Shown here piece by piece: positions 1 to 8,863 of a stretch of DNA of 64,000 nt (positions within the stretch are counted from its first letter, which is position 1; each line of letters opens with the position of its first letter). The position numbers and the translations under genes are program-made. Source of the stretch: Brevibacterium antiquum (GTDB lineage: Bacteria; Actinomycetota; Actinomycetes; Actinomycetales; Brevibacteriaceae); NCBI RefSeq assembly GCF_016107655.1, contig NZ_JABASX010000006.1:273354-337353 (forward strand), in the 5' to 3' direction. The notes below the pieces were generated by a model that saw only the letters and a list, made by a program, of their open reading frames with translations, was not told the origin of the DNA and did not search any database.

Positions 1-1
1 G

Positions 2-244
2 GAGATCAGCGATGCCTACTTCGCGGCGCCGCAGACCGTTCCCTTCGCCGAGGCTGTCGGCATGGTCTCGGCCGATGCTCTGGCCGCGTACCCGCCCGGT
101 GTGCCCAATGTTCTGCCTGGTGAGGTGCTCAGCGCCGAGGTCGTCGACTTCCTTCGTGCCACTGCCGCTGCTCCCTCCGGGTATGTCCGCGGAGCCCAGG
201 ATTCGAGGATGGACACCTTCAACGTCGTGGCCGAGACGAGCTGA
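2..244 (+). CDS. Orn/Lys/Arg decarboxylase, C-terminal fragment (cut by window edge)
   Basis: About 80 residues of an open frame that enters from the left edge. The stretch AYPPGVPNVLPGE is the signature of the C-terminal domain of PLP-dependent ornithine/lysine/arginine decarboxylases, which release CO2 from a basic amino acid to give putrescine, cadaverine or agmatine. The PLP lysine and catalytic core lie outside the window, so substrate cannot be judged. A polyamine product would fit the flavin amine oxidase and aldehyde dehydrogenase downstream, but that link is inference. Confidence 0.8.
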   Translation, partial: EISDAYFAAPQTVPFAEAVGMVSADALAAYPPGVPNVLPGEVLSAEVVDFLRATAAAPSGYVRGAQDSRMDTFNVVAETS

Positions 245-279
245 GACCTGCCGAACCCAGCTGCTCCTCCTGCGGTAGC

Positions 280-1275
280 GTGAGGAGCATGCCCGTTGCC
301 GACGTATCCCCGACTGTGTCCCTGCCCGCAGACGAGCTGGAGCGCTTGTGCTTCGCTGCGATTCTCGCCGCGGGAGGCTCGGATCGACTGGCAACATCCC
401 TGGCCGCCGCCACCGTGGCGGCGGATCGGCGCGGCAAACTCCAGGTCGGTACGGCACACCTCTTCGACTACCTCGACGGTCTCGCGTCCGGCCGGATCAA
501 CGGTGCCGCCATACCGAAGCCGGTCAACAGACTCCCGGCAACCCACCTCGTCGACGCCGATGGGGGCATCACCCAGCTCGCCTTCGACGAGGTGTTCGAT
601 CGCTTCGCCGATTCAGCCGCCAGCCTGGGCATTTCGATCCTCAACGTCATGAATGCGTTTCCCGCCGGCGAGCTCGGCTATTACACGATGCGCTTGGCCC
701 ATCGTGGTCTCATCACCCTGGCCGGGGCGAATTCGCCCGCGCTCATGTCACTCTTCGGCAGCCGCGACACGGTCGCCGGGACGAACCCGTTCTCCTTCGC
801 ACTCCCCCACTCGCAGGGCCCGCGCATGTTCGATCAGGCCGGCAGCGCCACGGCCTGGGTGAATGTCCGCGAGGCTGCCGAACGTGGGGAGTCGATCCCC
901 GAGGGTTGGGCGCAGGCACCAGACGGGACTGCGACAACCGACCCTGAGCAGGGACTCGCTGGCTCGCTGCTCCCCTTCGGTGGGGTCAAGGGCAGCAATC
1001 TCGCCCTGATGATCGAACTCCTCGCAGCCCACGGAGGCGCGAACTTCTCAGTCGACGCCCCACCCATCGATGAGGGAACAACGACTCCCGGAACCGGGCT
1101 CTTCGTCATCGCGATCAGCACTGATGCCTTCGACCCGGAGTACACGCACCGGGTCGAAGAGCATCTGGCGAGACTTGATCGCGAGTTCGGAATCGACTTC
1201 GGGCGCAAGCGTGATGACGAGATCATCGACCTGCCCCAAGCCATCCACGCGGCTCTCGTCGAACGGGCCGCTTAG
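280..1275 (+). CDS. Ldh2/MDH2-family NAD(P)-dependent oxidoreductase
   Basis: A 331-residue protein of the malate/L-lactate dehydrogenase (Ldh2) family, which is unrelated to classical LDH and reduces 2-oxo acids or cyclic imino acids with NAD(P)H. Typical features are the N-terminal helical part, the ANSPALMSLFGSRDTVAGTNP region for substrate and cofactor binding, and LPFGGVKGSNLALMIELLA near the C-terminus. Start is GTG at 280 or ATG at 289; neither has a well-spaced ribosome site. It lies 35 nt after the decarboxylase fragment and overlaps the stop of the convergent DapA-family gene by 4 nt. Family members include piperideine/pyrroline-2-carboxylate reductases, which would suit a basic-amino-acid locus; the exact substrate is unknown. 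Confidence 0.85.
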   Translation: MRSMPVADVSPTVSLPADELERLCFAAILAAGGSDRLATSLAAATVAADRRGKLQVGTAHLFDYLDGLASGRINGAAIPKPVNRLPATHLVDADGGITQLAFDEVFDRFADSAASLGISILNVMNAFPAGELGYYTMRLAHRGLITLAGANSPALMSLFGSRDTVAGTNPFSFALPHSQGPRMFDQAGSATAWVNVREAAERGESIPEGWAQAPDGTATTDPEQGLAGSLLPFGGVKGSNLALMIELLAAHGGANFSVDAPPIDEGTTTPGTGLFVIAISTDAFDPEYTHRVEEHLARLDREFGIDFGRKRDDEIIDLPQAIHAALVERAA

Positions 1276-2156
1276 CCCTTCAGTCCGGCAAGGGCTGCCT
1301 TGATCCGCTCGACCGCATCAGGGCCGGTGTCGGCCATCGGACGCCGAGGTGACCCGACGGGTTCGCCTTGCAGCTCCAGACCCGCCTTGACCGACTGGAT
1401 GAAGGGCTCGGAGATCATCGCGTCGATGACGGGGTATATCCGGTTCCATTCGCTCCGGGCACCGTGCAGGTCACCATCGGCGATCTTCTGCGACACGGAC
1501 ACGATCTCTGCTGGGACCACGTTCGCAGCACCTGCGACCATCCCGGCCGCACCTTCGACGAGGCCGGAGTAGATGTAGCTGTCCCAGCCGATGAAGGTGC
1601 CGATGACATCGCTGTGGTGGTGGATGAGCTTGAGGGCCTGTTCCCAGTCCGCGCTCGAGTCCTTGATGTAGCGGATGTTGTCCACCTCCTCGGCGAGGGA
1701 GCGGACGGTGTCCGGGTCGAGGTTGATGCCTGTCGCTCCGGGAATGTTGTAGAGCATGACGTCGATGTCGACGGCCGCGGCGACCGTCTTGATGTAATCG
1801 ACGGTCTCGGCCAGTGTCAGTGGCTCGTAGTACGGTGTCACGAGCATGAGCACATCGGCTCCAGAGCGTTGGGCCGCGAGGGAGTGTCGAATAGCCTCGC
1901 GCGTTGTGGTGGCTCCGGTCTGTGCGACGACCGGCACTCGCCCGGCCGCGCGATCGACGACGTAATCGACCATGCTCTGGCGCTCCTCGGCGCTCATGGT
2001 GGCGAACTCGGCGGTGGATCCGCCGCCGACGAGGCCGTCGACTCCGCCGTCGATGGAGCGGTCGACGACGCGCCCGAGGACATCGAAGTCGATGTTCTCC
2101 TCCGCGTCGAAGGGGGTGGTCAGTGCGGTGAGGACACCGCGGAGGTTCGTGGTCAT
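1272..2156 (-). CDS. DapA/NanA-family (dihydrodipicolinate synthase-like) aldolase
   Basis: A 294-residue TIM-barrel class I aldolase of the DHDPS/N-acetylneuraminate lyase family. The Schiff-base lysine is K165 in RYIKDSS, the conserved tyrosine is Y136 in LYNIPG, and GGGSTAEFATMS replaces the usual GTTGE carboxylate-binding motif. It has a good ribosome site (AGGAG) before the ATG. It follows the flavin amine oxidase by 105 nt on the same strand, so the two may be co-transcribed. The catabolic setting argues against lysine biosynthesis; a pyruvate- or 2-oxo-acid-forming lyase or deaminase is more likely. Substrate is not determined. Confidence 0.88.
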   Translation of the reverse strand: MTTNLRGVLTALTTPFDAEENIDFDVLGRVVDRSIDGGVDGLVGGGSTAEFATMSAEERQSMVDYVVDRAAGRVPVVAQTGATTTREAIRHSLAAQRSGADVLMLVTPYYEPLTLAETVDYIKTVAAAVDIDVMLYNIPGATGINLDPDTVRSLAEEVDNIRYIKDSSADWEQALKLIHHHSDVIGTFIGWDSYIYSGLVEGAAGMVAGAANVVPAEIVSVSQKIADGDLHGARSEWNRIYPVIDAMISEPFIQSVKAGLELQGEPVGSPRRPMADTGPDAVERIKAALAGLKG

Positions 2157-2261
2157 GGTTTCTCCTGTGAAATCAGTGGTGTGGATGGAAGATCTGTGGT
2201 GATGGAAAGTCCGTGTCGATGAGGCACGCTCCGTGGCACATGTGCGCTGTTTCGGTCATGC

Positions 2262-3668
2262 TCAGCTGTGCTGCGGAGGTGCGTCCTCGTTCGGGTGCTG
2301 CACGGGATGGTGCTTTCGGGTCTGTCGAGCGGTGACGAGGATGTTCGCCGCTTCCTGTGCTGCGGTGAATCCGGAGCTGATGGCCGTCTCCGTGTACAGG
2401 GTTCCCAGGTAGTCCCCTGCCAGAAAGACACGGCCGGAGAGTTGGTTGAATGTCGGCTGGAGCTTTCCCCGGCCCGGGAAGCAGTACGGTGCGCCGGTGC
2501 GCCAGCGTTGGACCTGGGCCTCTTCGATGATGCCGGCGAATCCGGGCAGCACCTCCTCGAGGTCCTTGATGTAGGTGTCCAGGATGTCTTCGTCGTCGAG
2601 GTCGAGCAGCTTCCGAGCCAGGCTCGCCGGGGAGAAGGTCATGATGCTGCCGCCGCGCTGTCGTTCGGCTTCCGCACCGCGGACGATGTTGCCCTGGTTC
2701 ATCACGACGTTGAACGAGCGCTTCGGCGTCGCGATGCCATAGGCGTCGTCCCACGGCTGACGTTCGGTCTCGTTCGTCAGGAATGCCGCGGAGACGTAGG
2801 GGCCGTAGACGATCTTCGACAGAGCTTCGCGCTTATCGGCTGGCAGGTCGACCGCGATCTTGTGCGCCACGGTGGCCGGGGTCGCGAGGACGACGGAGAG
2901 CGCTTCGATCTCGTGGTCGACGTCATCCTGACGGTAGCGGACGACGACGTGATCCTTCTTATGCACGATCTCATGCACCTTGGCGTCGAGCTGAATGCTC
3001 TCCTGCAGAGGCGCGGCGATCGATTCGACGAGGTTGGAGGGCCCACCGCCGATGCTGCGGTTCAGCCCCTGGCCGATGTTCCACACGAGGCTGAAGTAGC
3101 CGATGCCAGCACCGGCCGAGAGCTCATCGGGATCAGCCGCGGAGCGAGTGATGGTCGGGCGGAACATTGCCTCGGCGTCTTCGGAGAGCTCCCCGATGTA
3201 GTCGGCGAAGGAGCGGTCATTCTCGAAGTCGTAGATCCGCTGCTGGCGCATCTCCGCGCTCTCGTTCGGTCGCAGACGCACAGCCTTGGCGTAGCGGAGC
3301 ACATCGGCGCTGACCTTGGCTCCGGCCTTGATCATGGACGCCCGGTCCTTCATCGCCATCGGGATCCGGAACGGATAGGACTGGACGGGCCCGCCCATGA
3401 GCAGCTTTCCGTTCATCGAGATCGCCGACAACGACCCGGGGATCTCCGTGGACCGGGTCTGGGTCTCGGTGATGAGGTCGTTCGTGGCGGTCTTGCCTCC
3501 GGCGAACATATGCCCGCCCCAGTTGAGGAAGTAGCGCCCTCTGTTTTCCGACCGGATTCGCCCGCCGACGCGCGAGGTTGACTCGAGCAGGGCAATATCC
3601 CAATTGCGCAGTCGCCACGCTGCAGACAGTCCAGCCAGTCCTCCACCGACAATCACGGCATCTTTCAT
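2262..3668 (-). CDS. FAD-dependent amine oxidase family protein
   Basis: A 468-residue flavoprotein. The dinucleotide-binding motif VIVGGGLAGLSAAW is at residues 5-18, followed by an E-S-x-S-RVGGRI motif, and a C-terminal FAD-binding segment GRVFLAGDYLGTLYTETAIS is present. This is the monoamine oxidase / protoporphyrinogen oxidase / desaturase superfamily. The frame stays open 30 codons upstream, but ATG 3668 follows a strong purine-rich site (GGAGAGAGGGGG), so that start is chosen. The 12-bp palindrome at 3737-3748 lies about 70 nt upstream. In context it may oxidise an amine to an aldehyde for the dehydrogenase at 7174. Substrate is unproven. Confidence 0.8.
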   Translation of the reverse strand: MKDAVIVGGGLAGLSAAWRLRNWDIALLESTSRVGGRIRSENRGRYFLNWGGHMFAGGKTATNDLITETQTRSTEIPGSLSAISMNGKLLMGGPVQSYPFRIPMAMKDRASMIKAGAKVSADVLRYAKAVRLRPNESAEMRQQRIYDFENDRSFADYIGELSEDAEAMFRPTITRSAADPDELSAGAGIGYFSLVWNIGQGLNRSIGGGPSNLVESIAAPLQESIQLDAKVHEIVHKKDHVVVRYRQDDVDHEIEALSVVLATPATVAHKIAVDLPADKREALSKIVYGPYVSAAFLTNETERQPWDDAYGIATPKRSFNVVMNQGNIVRGAEAERQRGGSIMTFSPASLARKLLDLDDEDILDTYIKDLEEVLPGFAGIIEEAQVQRWRTGAPYCFPGRGKLQPTFNQLSGRVFLAGDYLGTLYTETAISSGFTAAQEAANILVTARQTRKHHPVQHPNEDAPPQHS

Positions 3669-3736
3669 GGGGTGATACCCCCTCTCTCCTATGTGCACCG
3701 ACGCACCGTCGCGCAGGCTTCTGCACAAAGCGTAGG

Positions 3737-3748
3737 ATGTGATCACAT
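3737..3748. promoter_or_regulatory. Palindromic operator candidate ATGTGATCACAT
   Basis: A perfect 12-bp palindrome in the leader of the amine oxidase gene. The identical 12-mer recurs at 7106-7117 in the only other promoter region of this cluster. FCD-type GntR proteins bind short GT-N-AC palindromes, and such a regulator is encoded immediately upstream (3849-4517), so it is the natural candidate. A CRP/GlxR site is less likely because there is no 6-nt spacer. Confidence 0.6.
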
Positions 3749-3848
3749 TTAATTGCAAGCGATTCGGTGACTTTTCTTCAAGCGTTTTGTCAGCCCCATA
3801 ACGGCGACGGCTCGTCCTGGCGGAATCCGCTCCGCGAGCGAGATCCGG

Positions 3849-4517
3849 CTACTGCACGAGTGCGCTCCGAATCCGAAGGATCGCCTCGTTCAGCGACTCC
3901 TTGGTGACCCGACCGGCGGCTTCCTGATCGCCGTCGTCGATGGCTCGCATCAGTTGCTGCTGGTGCTTGAGCAACGGCGAGACATCGTCGGAGGCGAGCA
4001 CTCCTCGCGCGCCGACGAACTTGTATGCCCGGCAGCGCAGCCACAGCACGCGAATCGTCTCGACGAGCACAGGATTTCCCGCTGCCGCGTAGATGATCGC
4101 GAGGAGCTCTTCGTCATGGTCGAGGTAGCTCGAAGCGTCGCCGGCTGCCAGTGCCTCTTCCATGGCCGTGTACTCCGATTCGAGTCGCACACGAGATTCC
4201 TTGTCCAGCTTCGTCACACCCTGAACCGTGGCTTCGACCTCGAGCATGAGACGCACCGAGTAGATCTGGAGCAGCTCCTCCGCGGTGAACACCTTTACCG
4301 CGGCTCCTCTGTGCGGGCTTGTCTCGACCAAGCCGACCTCTTCGAGTCGCGCGATCGACTCCCGCACGGGCATCACACTCGTCCCCAGCGCGGAGGCAAG
4401 CTGCCGAATCCGCAGCCGCTGGCCGCTCCGATACTCGCCGTTGAGGATACTCGCCTGCATGGCCTCGAACACCTGGTCCCCGATGCGCATGCCGGTCTCA
4501 GCCTGGGTCTCACTCAT
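3849..4517 (-). CDS. GntR-family transcriptional regulator, FCD subfamily
   Basis: A 222-residue protein with an N-terminal winged helix-turn-helix (about residues 12-75, recognition part TSVMPVRESIARLEEVGLVE) and an all-helical FCD ligand domain with the expected metal/ligand histidines and acidic residues (YLDHDEELLAIIYAAAGN). It sits between the amine oxidase operon and the UspA/AGCS operon, all on one strand. It probably controls both flanking units through the shared palindrome at 3737-3748 and 7106-7117. No strong ribosome site is visible before the ATG. Confidence 0.88.
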   Translation of the reverse strand: MSETQAETGMRIGDQVFEAMQASILNGEYRSGQRLRIRQLASALGTSVMPVRESIARLEEVGLVETSPHRGAAVKVFTAEELLQIYSVRLMLEVEATVQGVTKLDKESRVRLESEYTAMEEALAAGDASSYLDHDEELLAIIYAAAGNPVLVETIRVLWLRCRAYKFVGARGVLASDDVSPLLKHQQQLMRAIDDGDQEAAGRVTKESLNEAILRIRSALVQ

Positions 4518-4634
4518 GCTCGACAGTCTATCGTCGCCGAGGTGGTGCCCAGCGATGAGCTCAACCTCACCGAAGCGACTGGCTCACAGATGACGACTCC
4601 GGAGTCCTCGTTACCCAAGTAATCGTCACCAGAA

Positions 4635-5504
4635 TCATGGCACGACCACGACCGGAACCGGGGTGTGCCGGATGATCTTCGCGGCGTTCGAGCCGAGGAA
4701 GACCTTGGAACGCCGCCCCTCGGACGAGGACCCGATCACGAGGACCTCGCCGGGCGTCCAGTCGATCGCACCCAGCGCTACTTTCCAGTCCCTGCCGATG
4801 CCCACTGCCTCCTCGACCGATATGTCTTCATCGACCTTGTCGACCGCCCTGGCCTGTACCGCCTTGAGGTGCGCTGCGTATTCCCTTCGGCGCGAGTCCT
4901 CGTCGAGCGAGGACGGTTCGACGGTGCGTCCGCCGACGCCGAATGTCGCGACTCTCAACTTCGCGTCGACGGACTGGGAGATCTCGGCGGTCTTCTCCAG
5001 CACCCGGCCTGACCCACCGTCACCTCTGAACGAGCAGGTCACTCGCACGATCTGCGCCCCGAGTTCGGTGACCAGCCCCTTTGGCGCGAGCGCCACCGGG
5101 ACGGGTGAGGAGTGGAGGAGTCGGTCTGAGGTCGCGCTGACGCGGATCCGACCACGTGCTCCCTCGGTGCCAGACCCGACGACGAGCATAGAGGCATTCG
5201 CGGCGACCGCCTCGGCGATGAGGCCTTTGGCCCGTGACCGAGAGGCGACGGCTACGGCCTCGGTGTCGATATCAGGGCAGATCTCATCGGCCGCCTGCTC
5301 AGCCTCGGCGATGGCTCTGCGTCCGCGTTCACGCGACCAGGCGGCGAACTGGAGCTCACTGCCGCTGGGAATCATCGACTTCCCCTGTTCAGGGACGATG
5401 CTGACGATGCGCACCGACTCACCACTCGAGCGAGCGAACAGCCCGGCGAGGTGGAGGGCGGAGCGGTCCCTCTTTCCATAGGGGAATGCGGCAACGATCG
5501 TCAT
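4635..5504 (-). CDS. Universal stress protein, two UspA domains
   Basis: A 289-residue cytoplasmic protein with two tandem UspA folds (about 1-140 and 150-289). The second domain keeps the ATP-loop pattern G-S-S-S-E-G ... G-S-N-A before the terminal strand HTPVPVVVVP; the first has VVGSGTEGARG. Its ATG overlaps the stop of the AGCS symporter in an ATGA junction, so the two are translationally coupled. Usp proteins paired with amino-acid permeases are thought to tune the carrier, but no direct evidence is available here. Confidence 0.88.
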   Translation of the reverse strand: MTIVAAFPYGKRDRSALHLAGLFARSSGESVRIVSIVPEQGKSMIPSGSELQFAAWSRERGRRAIAEAEQAADEICPDIDTEAVAVASRSRAKGLIAEAVAANASMLVVGSGTEGARGRIRVSATSDRLLHSSPVPVALAPKGLVTELGAQIVRVTCSFRGDGGSGRVLEKTAEISQSVDAKLRVATFGVGGRTVEPSSLDEDSRRREYAAHLKAVQARAVDKVDEDISVEEAVGIGRDWKVALGAIDWTPGEVLVIGSSSEGRRSKVFLGSNAAKIIRHTPVPVVVVP

Positions 5505-6997
5505 TTCGGGCCTTCCTGTGAGTCTCTGGAGTCTGATCGGCGGGCATGTGATAACTCGTCCTCATCGCCCAGCCTCTCCCAGAAGTCAGCGTGCTTGATG
5601 CCGAGCCTCCGCGGATCGAAGACCGGGTTGAGTCCGAGCTTGCGCTGCTGGTCGAAGTCCTTCAGGGTCTTCAGCGCGATGCGTGAGAGCAGAATGAGGG
5701 CGATGAAGTTGATGATGCCCAGAGTCGCATAGCCGATATCGCCCACCGCCCACACGGCTCCGGCATCGACGATGCAGCTGATGAAGCAGACTGCTAGCAT
5801 CACGAGTTCCAGGATCCTGACGTAGATCTTCTTGCCTTCGCCGACGATGAACGAGAGGTTCGTATCGGCGATGAAGTAGAAAGCGACGATCGTCGTGATC
5901 GCAAACATGGCCACCGAGGCAGCGATGAAAGGACTGCCGAAGCCCACCGCCACGGTGTCGACGGCGGCCTGGGTGAAGTTCGTCCCAGCTTCGACCCCGG
6001 GGAGGTTGACCAGGATCTCCTGTCCGTCTTCGGTGATGACGTTGTACTTGCCGGTCACGACCATCATCAGTCCGGTGAGCATGCAGACGGTGAGCGTGTC
6101 GATGTAGATCGAGAAGGTCTGCACGAGCCCCTGCTTGGCGGGGTGGCTGACCTCGGCTGCGCCGGCAGCGTAGGTTCCCTCTCCGACGCCGGCGACGTTG
6201 GAGAACAGGGCCCGGCGAACACCCCAGGCGATGGCAGAGCCGACGATTCCGCCGAAGACCTGATCGGCACCGAAAGCCGAGGAGATGATGAGCCCGAGGG
6301 CACCGGGCAGAGCGGTGATGTTGACGCACAGGACGACGATCGCCGCGCTGATGTAGCCCACAGCCATGATCGGAACGACGATGTTGACGACTCTGATGAT
6401 ACGTTCACGTCCGCCCCAGATGATGGCGCCGAGCACCACGGTGACGACGATTCCGGTCACCCAGCCGGGGATGCCGAATGCGTACTCGGCACTGACTGCG
6501 ATGCTGTTGGCCTGTATCCCGGGAGCGAGGAGAGTGTAGAGGATGAGGGCGATGATTGCGGCGATCATGCCCAGCCAACGCTTCTGGAATACTTTGTAGA
6601 GATAGTAGGGGACTCCGCCCTTGAGCTCGTTTCCGACCCGTTCCTTGTAGATCTGGGCGAGAGTGGACTCGATGAAGGCTGTGGCTCCACCGCAGAAGGC
6701 CATCGCGCCCATCCAGAACAGCGCTCCGGGCCCACCCCAGCCGACCGCTGTGGCGACACCGGCGATGTTGCCGACGCCGACGCGGTTGCCGATCGTCAGT
6801 GCCAGTGCCTGGAACGGAGTGAGTCCGCCGGCAGCGACCTCTCCGTCGCCCTTGAGCTCTCGCAGCATCTGCGGAAACAGCCGAATTTGCAGCACGCGGG
6901 TGCGGATTGTGAAGTACAGACCTGTGACGATGGCCAGCACGATGACCGGCATCCACATGGCGTTCGCGATTTCCTGCAGCTGAGCTGTGATGTCCAT
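5501..6997 (-). CDS. Alanine/glycine:cation symporter (AGCS family)
   Basis: A 498-residue polytopic membrane protein that imports small neutral amino acids with Na+ or H+. The family hallmark GNIAGVATAVGWGGPGALFW and the following acidic helix AFIESTLAQIYKER are intact, with about ten further hydrophobic helices. ATG 6997 is preceded by GGAGAAG at proper spacing, so the 16-codon longer frame is rejected. It is transcribed divergently from the aldehyde dehydrogenase at 7174, with the palindrome 7106-7117 between them, and is coupled to the downstream usp gene. Length is normal for the family. Confidence 0.92.
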   Translation of the reverse strand: MDITAQLQEIANAMWMPVIVLAIVTGLYFTIRTRVLQIRLFPQMLRELKGDGEVAAGGLTPFQALALTIGNRVGVGNIAGVATAVGWGGPGALFWMGAMAFCGGATAFIESTLAQIYKERVGNELKGGVPYYLYKVFQKRWLGMIAAIIALILYTLLAPGIQANSIAVSAEYAFGIPGWVTGIVVTVVLGAIIWGGRERIIRVVNIVVPIMAVGYISAAIVVLCVNITALPGALGLIISSAFGADQVFGGIVGSAIAWGVRRALFSNVAGVGEGTYAAGAAEVSHPAKQGLVQTFSIYIDTLTVCMLTGLMMVVTGKYNVITEDGQEILVNLPGVEAGTNFTQAAVDTVAVGFGSPFIAASVAMFAITTIVAFYFIADTNLSFIVGEGKKIYVRILELVMLAVCFISCIVDAGAVWAVGDIGYATLGIINFIALILLSRIALKTLKDFDQQRKLGLNPVFDPRRLGIKHADFWERLGDEDELSHARRSDSRDSQEGPK

Positions 6998-7105
6998 GAG
7001 CACTTCTCCGTGGTCGTGGTCAGTCCTCGGCCAGCGATGCGGCAACGGGGATCTCGGGCAGTTCTTTCTGACGATTCCATTGCATGCTACATGAAATTCG
7101 AGATA

Positions 7106-7117
7106 ATGTGATCACAT
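7106..7117. promoter_or_regulatory. Palindromic operator candidate ATGTGATCACAT (second copy)
   Basis: Identical to the 12-mer at 3737-3748. It lies in the 176-nt divergent promoter region between the AGCS symporter and the aldehyde dehydrogenase, so one bound regulator could control both transcripts. The FCD-type GntR protein at 3849-4517 is the proposed binder. Confidence 0.6.
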
Positions 7118-7173
7118 CCGTCACGGCTTGTGATCGGATGAGCATCTGCCGACCCAAGGAAGTGGAGGCCTCC

Positions 7174-8697
7174 ATGACCACCAATCCGACCACCGAAGTC
7201 GTCCGCGGCAATTCGTCGACCTCTCTGGTTGCCGAGGACGAGTTCCCACCGCTGACGCACTTCATCGACGGCGCGTTCGTCGACCGCACGACAGACGCAG
7301 CACCAAACACGGAATCAGCGTCGACGACCATCGTCAATCCGGCAGACGGCACCACCATCGCTGAGGTGGCCGAAGGCACCGCCGCCGACGTCGATTCCGC
7401 TGTGGTGGCGGCACGGCGAGCCCTGACCAACTGGCGCGAGTCGACCCCGAAGGACCGCGCCGATATCCTCTATAGGATCGCTGATCGCATCGAGGAGAAC
7501 GCGGATGTACTTATCCGCCTCGAATCTCTCAACGCGGGCAAGCCGACCGTCGTATCAGAAGACGATATCTCGATGGCCGCCGACACGTTCCGCTTCTCCG
7601 CCGGAGCCGGACGTGCCTTCACCGAGTTGGGTTCGGGCAACTACGTCGAGGATCACACGTCGATCATCCTGCGCGAGCCAGTCGGTGTTGTGGGTGTAGT
7701 CGTGCCCTGGAACTACCCGCTGCTCATGGCCGCGTGGAAGATCGGCCCGATCCTCGCAACCGGGAACACGCTCGTGCTCAAGCCTTCGGAGCAGACTCCG
7801 CTGACCACGCTCAAGCTGGTCGAGCTCATTGCCGATCTCCTCCCTGCAGGTGTGCTCAACATCGTCACCGGGCTGGGCCCCGAGGTCGGGGCGAGGCTCT
7901 CGGGTCACCCGGACATCGATCTCGTGGCGCTGACCGGCAGCGTGGCCAGCGGCAAGGCAGTGGCCACCAGTGCAGGCGACACGCTCAAGCGCGTTCACCT
8001 CGAGCTGGGCGGCAAAGCCCCTGTCATCATCTTTCCCGACGCCGACCTGCAGGCGGCCGCCGAGGGTGTTCGCAACGCCGGCTACTGGAATGCGGGCCAG
8101 GAGTGCGGCGCCGGCACCCGAGTGCTCGTCCATTCATCTGTTGCGAAGGAGTTCACGAAGCTCCTGGCCGACCAGGTGCGCAGCTACGTCGTCGGCGACC
8201 CTCGCGGCGGCGACAAGGTGGAGCTGGGACCGATGATCTCGCAGGCCCATTTCGAGCGCGTCACGAGCTTCCTCGAGCGCGCGATCGCCGATGGGGCGAC
8301 CCCTGTCGTCGGTGGGAATGCACTCGAGGGGCCAGGGTTCTTCATTGCTCCGACTGTGCTCGCCGACGTCGCACCCGGAGCGGAGGCCTCACAACATGAG
8401 ATCTTCGGACCGGTCGTGACGATCGAGACCTTCGAGACTGAGGACGAGGCCCTCGAACGCGCCAACGAAGTGCCCTATGGCCTGGCGGCATCGGTGTGGA
8501 CGAAGGACTCGGCGCGCAGCCTCGACGTTCCGCGTCACCTAGACTTCGGCACCGTGTGGGTGAACTCGCACCTCGTGCTCGCGACCGAGGTCCCCTGGGG
8601 TGGGTTCAAGGGCTCGGGCTACGGTCGCGACCTCTCGATCTACGCCCTCAACGACTTCTCCCGCACCAAGCACGTCCAGATCAACCACGCCCGCTGA
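7174..8697 (+). CDS. NAD(P)-dependent aldehyde dehydrogenase
   Basis: A 507-residue ALDH-superfamily enzyme. The catalytic cysteine is C311 in NAGQECGAG, the general base is E277 in HLELGGKAP, and the oxyanion asparagine is N180 in VPWNYPLL. Closest in style to betaine-aldehyde / aminobutyraldehyde dehydrogenases. ATG 7174 follows GGAAGTGGAGG at good spacing and replaces an upstream start that would read through the promoter palindrome. It probably oxidises the aldehyde produced by the amine oxidase of the same regulon. The residues before position 45 are unusually Ser/Thr-rich. Confidence 0.9.
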   Translation: MTTNPTTEVVRGNSSTSLVAEDEFPPLTHFIDGAFVDRTTDAAPNTESASTTIVNPADGTTIAEVAEGTAADVDSAVVAARRALTNWRESTPKDRADILYRIADRIEENADVLIRLESLNAGKPTVVSEDDISMAADTFRFSAGAGRAFTELGSGNYVEDHTSIILREPVGVVGVVVPWNYPLLMAAWKIGPILATGNTLVLKPSEQTPLTTLKLVELIADLLPAGVLNIVTGLGPEVGARLSGHPDIDLVALTGSVASGKAVATSAGDTLKRVHLELGGKAPVIIFPDADLQAAAEGVRNAGYWNAGQECGAGTRVLVHSSVAKEFTKLLADQVRSYVVGDPRGGDKVELGPMISQAHFERVTSFLERAIADGATPVVGGNALEGPGFFIAPTVLADVAPGAEASQHEIFGPVVTIETFETEDEALERANEVPYGLAASVWTKDSARSLDVPRHLDFGTVWVNSHLVLATEVPWGGFKGSGYGRDLSIYALNDFSRTKHVQINHAR

Positions 8698-8760
8698 GCC
8701 TGCGACCACCAGCGCATCGACGTGGCCGCCCCACCGCCCGGCCGTCGAGAGCACAGCTTA

Positions 8761-8798
8761 GCGTCGAGAGCACACTCCCTGGAGTCTGCTCTCGAAGC
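8761..8798. terminator. Hairpin between convergent ALDH and purU
   Basis: Inverted repeat with 18-nt arms (16 of 18 paired) and a 2-nt loop; left arm begins GCGTCGAGAGCAC, right arm ends GCTCTCGAAGC. It lies between two converging genes, so it probably ends transcription from both sides. No U-tract follows, which is common in high-GC actinobacteria. Confidence 0.55.
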
Positions 8799-8863
8799 TG
8801 AGGTCGCCCCGCGATGAAATGCAGCGGCGCTGCGCCCCGGCGCCGCGACCCGGCCCCACAGAC

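Noticed and set aside
2268..3581. Long open frame on the plus strand opposite the amine oxidase
   Set aside because: Composition is the mirror image of the real gene; no known motif. High-GC codon bias produces such frames.
3737..7117. CRP/GlxR binding sites
   Set aside because: GlxR-type sites need TGTGA-N6-TCACA; here the arms abut. A local FCD GntR protein explains the sites better.
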